Under the pieces are notes generated by a model. The model was not told the DNA's origin, made no database searches, and was given only the letters and a program-made list of their open reading frames with translations. DNA of 5,228 nt from Candidatus Gastranaerophilales bacterium (lineage in GTDB: Bacteria > Cyanobacteriota > Vampirovibrionia > Gastranaerophilales > JAQUYY01): the NCBI GenBank assembly GCA_028691575.1, contig JAQUYY010000142.1, positions 1 through 5,228 of the forward strand, in the 5' to 3' direction. A program made the translations under genes and the position numbers. How positions within the stretch are numbered: the first letter of the stretch is position 1; the number at the start of each line of letters is the position of its first letter. Positions 1-3,908 of the stretch are shown one piece after another.

Positions 1-702
1 TTTTCAGAATTTATGGACGGATTATTCAAAAAATCGGCAGACGGTGCATATACAAAAACTTACCCGAAAGGCGATGATATTACGGTTGATATTAATATTT
101 CGATTACAGAGGCTCATAACGGGACAACAAGACAGATTAATGTTTTAAACACAACCCCTTGTCCCGGCTGTAACGGTATTAAAGGTAAAAAATGCAGTAT
201 TTGTGATGGAAAAGGAGAAACTTCTTCTCACCATAAGTTGAACGTAAAAATCCCGCCAAACGTAAAAGAAGGTTCAAAAATAAGGCTTCCGGAAGAAGGA
301 AATAAAAGCACAAAAGGTGGGAATAATGGCGATTTATATTTAATCATCCATATTCAAAAACAAAGTTTTTTGAAATTTGAAGGATTGAATATTTACTGCG
401 ATTTACCGATTACACCGACTGAAGCCGCATTAGGCGCTAGTATTGAAATTCCGTCAGTTAACGAAACTGTTAAATTAACAATTCCTTCCGAAACTCAATC
501 AGGACAAAAATTCAGACTGAACGGACAAGGAACAATTGGCGAAAAAACAGGTAAAAGAGGCGATTTTATCATAACGGTAAGAATAGAAATCCCTAAAAAA
601 CTTTCTAATAAAGAAAGAGAATTATATCAAGAATTAGCCAGAGTAAGAAAATTTAATCCCAGAGAAAATCTAGTTTATGAGCAAACAAACAAAACAAATT
701 AA
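1..702 (+). CDS. DnaJ/CbpA-type Hsp40 co-chaperone, 5'-truncated by window edge
   Basis: This is a cytoplasmic Hsp40 co-chaperone that would bind unfolded polypeptides and deliver them to DnaK. The reading frame is open to base 1, so the ATG at 13 is probably internal; the J domain and most of the Gly/Phe linker lie outside the window. In the 233 visible residues, C-terminal domain I begins near residue 22 (PKGDDITVDINISITEAHNG). A short cysteine module follows at 54-68 (CPGC, then CSICDGKG), then the strand KLNVKIPPNVKEGSKIRL. Domain II starts near residue 125 and includes DLPITPTEAALGASIEIP and the usual GDFIITVRIEIP ending. Canonical DnaJ carries four CxxCxGxG repeats making two zinc sites; only two CxxC pairs remain here, enough for one site. 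It is therefore intermediate between DnaJ and cysteine-free CbpA. Its 3' end overlaps queE. Family assignment is firm; the choice between DnaJ and CbpA is not. Confidence 0.93.
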   Translation, partial: FSEFMDGLFKKSADGAYTKTYPKGDDITVDINISITEAHNGTTRQINVLNTTPCPGCNGIKGKKCSICDGKGETSSHHKLNVKIPPNVKEGSKIRLPEEGNKSTKGGNNGDLYLIIHIQKQSFLKFEGLNIYCDLPITPTEAALGASIEIPSVNETVKLTIPSETQSGQKFRLNGQGTIGEKTGKRGDFIITVRIEIPKKLSNKERELYQELARVRKFNPRENLVYEQTNKTN

Positions 703-1435
703 AACTGACTTGATAGAAGTATTCTCGTCTATTCAGGGCGAAGGTCCTTATATTGGCTATAAACAAATATTTATAAGATTTGCAGGATGTAATCTAAACT
801 GTGATTATTGTGATACAAATTTTGTGGCTGATACATACTTTAAATACGAAAAAACTCCAGCTAGTAACGATTTTTTAGAATTTGGAAATCCTATTTCTGG
901 AAAAAGCCTCTTGATGTTAGTAAAAAATCTAAACACAAACGGTATTCATAGCATTAGTTTAACAGGCGGAGAACCTTTGCTGAACGCAGAATTTTTAAAA
1001 GGATTTTTGCCAAAAATAAAAAAGGAAACTAATTTAAAAACTTATCTTGAAACTAACGGGACACTTCCTGAGAAATTAATCAAAATTATTGCTTTTGTTG
1101 ATATTATTTCGATGGATATAAAATTAGAATCTTCTTGCGGTTTTAAAATTGACAATTCAATCCATTCAGAATTTATCGATGCGGCATTTGCCAATAACAA
1201 GGAAATTTTCACTAAAGTTGTTGTAACATCTAAAACAACTTTTCAAGAAATTGAAAATGTAATAGGAATTTTAAAAGACAAAAATATATACTGTATAATT
1301 CAGCCTATAACAACGATTAATAAAAAATTAGAACCTTCTGTCTCGCAGCTTTTTGAAATACAGCAAAAATTACTAAATAACAACATTGATGCTAGAATAA
1401 TTCCTCAAACACATACTTATTTAGGCTTAAATTAA
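677..1435 (+). CDS. queE: 7-carboxy-7-deazaguanine synthase (radical SAM enzyme QueE)
   Basis: QueE rearranges 6-carboxy-5,6,7,8-tetrahydropterin to 7-carboxy-7-deazaguanine, using SAM, a [4Fe-4S] cluster and Mg2+, on the route to preQ0 and queuosine in tRNA. The 252 residues match the family length. Visible marks are the N-terminal SIQGEGPYIG (residues 18-27, substrate and SAM pocket), the cluster motif C38-x3-C42-x2-C45 in FAGCNLNCDYCDT, the SAM-binding TGGEP at 96-100, ETNGT at 125-129 and MDIK at 146-149. The ATG at 677 lies inside the preceding dnaJ-like gene, giving a 26-base overlap in another frame, which suggests co-transcription and translational coupling. No strong ribosome site precedes it. 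A TTG at 710 would remove the overlap and still keep the SIQGEGP segment, but it has no ribosome site either, so the ATG is preferred. No other queuosine gene is in the window. Confidence 0.95.
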   Translation: MSKQTKQIKTDLIEVFSSIQGEGPYIGYKQIFIRFAGCNLNCDYCDTNFVADTYFKYEKTPASNDFLEFGNPISGKSLLMLVKNLNTNGIHSISLTGGEPLLNAEFLKGFLPKIKKETNLKTYLETNGTLPEKLIKIIAFVDIISMDIKLESSCGFKIDNSIHSEFIDAAFANNKEIFTKVVVTSKTTFQEIENVIGILKDKNIYCIIQPITTINKKLEPSVSQLFEIQQKLLNNNIDARIIPQTHTYLGLN

Positions 1436-1450
1436 GCTCTTATTTACTTT
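1425..1450 (+). terminator. weak possible terminator at the queE stop
   Basis: GCTTA (1425-1429) and TAAGC (1433-1437) can pair around a three-base loop across the queE stop codon, followed by the T-rich TCTTATTTACTTT. The stem is only five pairs and the T run is interrupted. It could cause partial termination of the dnaJ-like/queE transcript ahead of the prepilin promoter, but it may be chance in AT-rich DNA. Confidence 0.25.
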
Positions 1451-1451
1451 C

Positions 1452-1480
1452 TTGCATAAACTTAAATTGTCTCATATAAT
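1452..1480 (+). promoter_or_regulatory. sigma-70-type promoter of the prepilin gene
   Basis: TTGCAT (1452-1457) and a perfect TATAAT (1475-1480) are separated by 17 bases, the optimal housekeeping-sigma spacing. Transcription should start near 1487, giving a leader of about 40 nt with the ribosome site AAGGAA at 1514-1519 ahead of the ATG at 1526. It shows that the prepilin has its own transcript separate from queE. Confidence 0.8.
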
Positions 1481-1525
1481 AAAGATAAATTATGAATATT
1501 AAGTAATGCGAATAAGGAAAAGAAA

Positions 1526-2215
1526 ATGAAAAAAAATAAAAAAGGCTTTACGCTGGCTGAAACATTAATAGTCATTGCAATAATCGGAATAATTGCAAGT
1601 ATAGCAATTCCAACATTATTTGGCACAACAAGCGATGCAGAGCTAAAAGCAGCGTGGAAAAAGTCGTATTCTGATTTATCACAGGCAACAATGATGATTA
1701 TTGCAGATAACGGCGGGAGTTTAGCTGGAGCATTCCCGGGGGATGCCGCCGGAAGTGAAGATTTGAAAAATGCCTATACGTCAAAATTAAATATAATCAA
1801 AGATTGTTCAGGAGCTTCCTGGGCAGGTGGAACAGTAGGTGGCGGAGCAAGTGCAGGAGGTTGTTGGCATACTGGTGGCAATTGGTCTTATCTAACAGGA
1901 ACAACAATGACAAATTTTGATACTCCTGGTTTGATTTTAAATAGTGGTTTTTTAATGTATTTCTATATTGATAAGTCTGATTGCAGTTATTCCGCAGGAA
2001 ATTATAGAAGATGCGGAGCTGTTTTTATAGATATAAACGGATTTAAAAAACCAAACACAATTGGAAAAGATATATTCGGTGCTAGTGTAACATCAAATTC
2101 ATTAATACCATATGGTGCAAGAGAATATAAACATTATGCAACAACTTGTATAGAAAATTCAACAGCATCAGGCAATACAGGAGAAGGCTGTTCAGCAAAG
2201 TATTTGTATGAATAA
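1526..2215 (+). CDS. type IV prepilin / type II secretion pseudopilin-like protein
   Basis: This is an exported, membrane-anchored pilin-like subunit for a type IV pilus or type II secretion pseudopilus; its exact role cannot be told from sequence. The 229 residues begin with a short basic leader (MKKNKKG) and a class III signal cut by prepilin peptidase (PilD) between G7 and F8. F8 would be N-methylated, and E12 is the conserved Glu+5 of mature pilins. Residues 8-31 form the hydrophobic helix. The globular part has a Gly-rich stretch at 101-119 and six cysteines (94, 113, 153, 163, 208, 222), which could form up to three disulfides outside the membrane. DINGFKKPNTIGKDIF at 169-184 resembles the D-x-NG-x-KGPN-x-x-GxD motif of many Gram-negative-type pseudopilins. 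The start is supported by AAGGAA eight to thirteen bases upstream and by a strong promoter. No pilus assembly gene is adjacent. Confidence 0.92.
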   Translation: MKKNKKGFTLAETLIVIAIIGIIASIAIPTLFGTTSDAELKAAWKKSYSDLSQATMMIIADNGGSLAGAFPGDAAGSEDLKNAYTSKLNIIKDCSGASWAGGTVGGGASAGGCWHTGGNWSYLTGTTMTNFDTPGLILNSGFLMYFYIDKSDCSYSAGNYRRCGAVFIDINGFKKPNTIGKDIFGASVTSNSLIPYGAREYKHYATTCIENSTASGNTGEGCSAKYLYE

Positions 2216-2254
2216 CGTTAATAAGCTTTTAATCAGCATTACAGCTCGAGGTGC

Positions 2255-2266
2255 TAACTTAAGTTA
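2255..2266. repeat. 12-bp perfect palindrome at the end of the MerR gene
   Basis: TAACTTAAGTTA is a perfect palindrome that includes the stop codon of the minus-strand MerR gene, in the gap between two convergent genes. As a hairpin it gives only four pairs with a TTAA loop and no T run, so it is not a convincing terminator. It may be a protein site or chance. Nothing else in 2216-2258 looks like a terminator. Confidence 0.3.
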
Positions 2267-2630
2267 ATCCGTATTCTTCACAATTTTGACAACTCTTTTT
2301 ACAGGTTTTTTTAGCCATTTCCCAGCAATTACGCTCTTTGCAGCAAGAAACCGTACAATTTTCTTTTTCGTTGCAGTTTCTTATTTTCCAGCAGGGAGCA
2401 TATTCTAGCAGTTTTTTTATTCCCGGAATACTGATATTTTCATCGTGAATCAATGCTCTTAAACATTTTATCCATTTTAAATCATTTGCGGAAAAAAACC
2501 GTTTTCCACCTTTGCGAAACGGTTTTATTAAGCTTTCATTTTCGTATATTCTAAGAGTTCTTGGATGAACGCTTAAAATTTCTGAAGCCATACCTATTGA
2601 ATAAATCGGATTATTATCATTTTTGTTCAT
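2259..2630 (-). CDS. HspR-like MerR-family transcriptional regulator with Cys-rich two-CW tail
   Basis: A 123-residue cytoplasmic DNA-binding protein of the MerR superfamily. The N-terminal winged helix is clear: PIYSIGMASEILSVHPRTLR, then IYENESLIKPFRKGGKRFF (wing) and SANDLKWIKCLRAL. The ISIPGIKKLLEY segment matches the part of HspR, the repressor of dnaK operons, that reads roughly INLAGIKRII. The last 40 residues hold nine cysteines with two Cys-Trp pairs (APCWKIRNC and NCWEMAKKTC), like the two-CW arrangement seen after regulatory domains in anaerobes; zinc or iron-sulfur binding is inferred. The ATG at 2628-2630 is preferred because AGGT lies about seven bases upstream. A TTG six codons earlier (2646-2648) has no ribosome site and would give 129 residues. 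The target is unknown. The dnaJ-like gene in the same window makes a heat-shock role plausible, but no HAIR-type operator was found. Confidence 0.85.
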   Translation of the reverse strand: MNKNDNNPIYSIGMASEILSVHPRTLRIYENESLIKPFRKGGKRFFSANDLKWIKCLRALIHDENISIPGIKKLLEYAPCWKIRNCNEKENCTVSCCKERNCWEMAKKTCKKSCQNCEEYGLT

Positions 2631-2665
2631 TTTTGACCTATTTAGCAATTAGAATTGTCAATTTA

Positions 2666-2687
2666 CAATATACTATAACATATATTG
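2666..2687. promoter_or_regulatory. dyad operator candidate over the MerR gene promoter
   Basis: CAATATA (2666-2672) and TATATTG (2681-2687) form a perfect 7-bp inverted repeat with an 8-base spacer. It covers an extended -10 for the minus strand: TATAGT at 2677-2672 preceded by TG at 2680-2679. No good -35 box is seen, which fits an extended -10 promoter. Transcription would start near 2665, giving a leader of about 35 nt. A second small repeat, ATTGT-N6-ACAAT (2654-2669), lies just downstream. The position suggests autoregulation by the MerR protein. The DNA is very AT-rich, so chance matches are possible. Confidence 0.45.
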
Positions 2688-2721
2688 ATAAAATTTTTCT
2701 TATTTTATTCAATATTATTTT

Positions 2722-3039
2722 CTATAAAGATCTTTTAGCCAGTTTTTGAAGCATTTCTGAATTTTCGGCAACTTTTTTAATTGCAGGAGTTATCATTTCA
2801 TAAAATTCTTTAACAGTTGAAGGCATTTTAGCACTCATAGTTGTTATGCAACCTGCTTTTGGTACAGCTGTATTGCCATCATATACCAAAGTTTCTACAA
2901 CAGCTTTGTCCCCTTTTATATCAATAATATCAAAAGATAATAAATCCTTAGCGGTAAGGTTTGGTAAAGTGTCTTTTACCGGTATGTTATAAGTTATCTT
3001 AGGATCCATACCTTGAAAATTGCTAAATATTGCTTTCAT
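2722..3039 (-). CDS. hypothetical protein of unknown family, 105 residues
   Basis: I do not recognise this protein. It is a complete frame with ATG at 3037-3039 and a good ribosome site, AAGGAAG, about five bases upstream, so it is probably a real gene. It has no signal peptide or membrane segment and should be cytoplasmic. Residues 33-52 (LLSFDIIDIKGDKAVVETLV) look like paired beta strands. C64 is the only cysteine. Residues 74-102 (from STVKEFYEMITPAIKKV onward) look like amphipathic helices with a basic end. It is preceded by an unusually structured leader (a terminator plus alternating repeats) and followed after 91 bases by the MerR gene, with no terminator between, so readthrough into that gene is possible. 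Nothing in the sequence indicates a function. Confidence 0.7.
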   Translation of the reverse strand: MKAIFSNFQGMDPKITYNIPVKDTLPNLTAKDLLSFDIIDIKGDKAVVETLVYDGNTAVPKAGCITTMSAKMPSTVKEFYEMITPAIKKVAENSEMLQKLAKRSL

Positions 3040-3050
3040 GTCATCTTCCT

Positions 3051-3107
3051 TTATTTGTTTTCTTGTTTAAATAAAAACAAATAAGATTAAAAATTGCTAT
3101 TTGTTTT
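3051..3107 (-). repeat. three alternating 10-11 base repeats in the leader of the 105-residue gene
   Basis: Read on the minus strand, arm 1 (3107-3098) is AAAACAAATA, arm 2 (3084-3074) is TTATTTGTTTT and arm 3 (3061-3051) is AAAACAAATAA. Arms 1 and 2 pair perfectly over 10 bases around a 14-base loop; arms 2 and 3 pair perfectly over 11 bases around a 12-base loop. The two hairpins exclude each other, and arm 3 directly abuts the ribosome site AGGAAG (3050-3045). This could be a translation switch, or three half-sites for a DNA-binding protein. Confidence 0.6.
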
Positions 3108-3117
3108 AAGTTATATT

Positions 3118-3150
3118 AAAAAATAAAAAGAGCTGCCTTCAAGGACAGCT
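3118..3150 (-). terminator. intrinsic terminator downstream of the C-rich RNA element
   Basis: On the minus strand AGCTG (3150-3146) pairs with CAGCT (3135-3131) and CC with GG, around a TTGAA loop with one bulged T. This is followed directly by CTTTTTATTTTTT (3130-3118). The T run lies on the minus-strand side only, which sets the direction. It sits between the rpsP terminator and the 105-residue gene and has no coding gene directly before it, so it should end a short RNA or act as an attenuator. Confidence 0.75.
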
Positions 3151-3200
3151 ACTAGACTTGGGGAGGAGGTTGGGGTATGACCGGAACAAATGCCCCGGTT
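3120..3200 (-). ncRNA. candidate small RNA with anti-Shine-Dalgarno-like C-rich segment
   Basis: This is a proposed RNA of about 80 nt on the minus strand. A -10-like element (TTATAT/TATATA, 3212-3206) would place the start near 3200, though no clear -35 is seen. The RNA would open with a hairpin: ACCGGGG (3199-3193) paired to UUCCGGU (3186-3180) around CAUUUG. A C-rich single-stranded stretch (3179-3151) follows, containing ACCCC, CCUCCUCC (3169-3162) and CCCC. It ends in the intrinsic terminator. Hairpin, unpaired pyrimidine motif and terminator is the layout of several bacterial small RNAs, including cyanobacterial Yfr1, which pairs with ribosome sites; the sequence itself is not Yfr1. Alternatively it is the 5' part of an attenuated leader of the 105-residue gene. 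No known riboswitch was recognised. Confidence 0.45.
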
Positions 3201-3330
3201 CCACTTATATAATCGACAGTATTTGTGAATAACTTTAACTATTTTTGAAAAATCTAATCTATTTGGAGGAGACCATTGCATAACTTAGAAAATTTATTTT
3301 TTTTATTGTACAAAATAGTCTTTAGACGAG

Positions 3331-3362
3331 AAAAAAAGCACCTACATCAATGGTAAGTGCCT
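3331..3362 (-). terminator. intrinsic terminator of rpsP
   Basis: On the minus strand AGGCACTTAC (3362-3353) pairs with GTAGGTGCTT (3345-3336) around a 7-base loop. The 10-pair stem has two G-U wobbles and is followed by an unbroken run of seven Ts (3337-3331). The wobbles would be A-C mismatches in a plus-strand RNA, so the hairpin is directional. It lies 23 bases past the rpsP stop and ends that transcript. Confidence 0.9.
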
Positions 3363-3385
3363 TTAAAATTAGTGTTGAATTAATA

Positions 3386-3808
3386 TTATACTGATGCTTC
3401 TTCAGTTGTTTCCACTACTGTTTCTTCAACAACTTCTTCAGCAACTTCTTCGGCTTTTTTTACTTCTTCAGCTTCTTTTACTGATTTTACTTCTTCGGCT
3501 TTTTTAATTTCTTCAACTTCTTCTTTAGCTTTTTTCTTTTCTGCTTTTGTTGGTTTCTCTTTTAGAATCAAATTACCTTGCTCATCAGAATTTTCAATTA
3601 AATATTTAACTCTATCAGAAGGCTGTGCACCTTTTTTAATCCATTCTTGAGCTTGTTCCTTGTCAAGTTTAAGGATTTTTTTCTTTGGATCAAAATTGCC
3701 TAATTCAGCAATAGCTTTGCCTTCTCTTTTTTCTCTGCTGTTGATAACTATAATTCTATAAAAAGGATTTTTCTTATAGCCTAAACGTTTTAAACGGATT
3801 TTTACCAT
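3386..3808 (-). CDS. rpsP: 30S ribosomal protein bS16 with long charged C-terminal tail
   Basis: bS16 binds 16S rRNA in the body of the small ribosomal subunit and is needed for its assembly. Residues 1-85 are a full-length bS16: MVKIRLKRLGYKKNPFYRIIV, NSREKREGKAIAELGNFDP, then LKLDKEQAQEWIKKGAQPSDRVKYLI. The family is usually about 80-100 residues, while this protein has 140. Residues 86-140 are a low-complexity Lys/Glu/Ala/Val tail with repeats such as KKAEEV and KEAEEV, basic at first and acidic at the end. It is probably a disordered or helical extension outside the ribosomal fold. The ATG is preceded by AGGAG with 11 intervening bases. The gene lies 100 bases after ffh, has its own likely promoter and is closed by a strong terminator. 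The frequent neighbours KH-domain gene, rimM and trmD do not follow it. Confidence 0.97.
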   Translation of the reverse strand: MVKIRLKRLGYKKNPFYRIIVINSREKREGKAIAELGNFDPKKKILKLDKEQAQEWIKKGAQPSDRVKYLIENSDEQGNLILKEKPTKAEKKKAKEEVEEIKKAEEVKSVKEAEEVKKAEEVAEEVVEETVVETTEEASV

Positions 3809-3867
3809 TTTTATAATTTCTCCTGTGTACTAAATAAATTTTACGAGGACTTGTTCTGTTATTATTT

Positions 3868-3895
3868 ATATTAACTCAAAAAAATAATAACGCAA
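3868..3895 (-). promoter_or_regulatory. probable rpsP promoter with overlapping inverted repeat
   Basis: Minus-strand TTGCGT (3895-3890) and TAATAT (3873-3868) are 16 bases apart. A start near 3861 would give a leader of about 50 nt with AGGAG at 3824-3820. A perfect 10-bp inverted repeat, GTTATTATTT/AAATAATAAC (arms 3891-3882 and 3867-3858, 14-base spacer), overlaps the -35 end and lies just past the -10. It has no T run after it, so it is not an intrinsic terminator for ffh. It may be an operator or chance in an AT-rich gap. Confidence 0.5.
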
Positions 3896-3908
3896 TATAA
3901 TACTATTG

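Noticed and set aside
2646..2648. TTG as the start of the MerR gene
   Set aside because: No ribosome site precedes it, whereas the ATG at 2628-2630 has AGGT at good spacing.
2561..2749. Plus-strand 62-residue frame
   Set aside because: Antisense to the MerR coding start and its promoter, low complexity from AT-rich DNA, no ribosome site.
3177..3212. Plus-strand 11-codon frame (ATG at 3177) with GGAGG seven bases upstream
   Set aside because: The ribosome site and spacing look ideal, but there is no plus-strand promoter or terminator nearby. The same bases are explained by the hairpin and C-rich segment of the minus-strand RNA element. Kept only as an alternative reading.
3118..3330. 6S RNA, SRP RNA or a known riboswitch in the gene-free stretch
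   Set aside because: No long closing helix pairs the ends as in 6S RNA, the SRP RNA tetraloop and GGAAGGAAGCAGC region are absent, and no riboswitch core such as preQ1, fluoride or guanidine was recognised.
3276..3356. Plus-strand 26-codon frame from TTG at 3276 after GGAGGAG
   Set aside because: It runs through the minus-strand rpsP terminator hairpin, uses a rare start and has no promoter; most likely chance.
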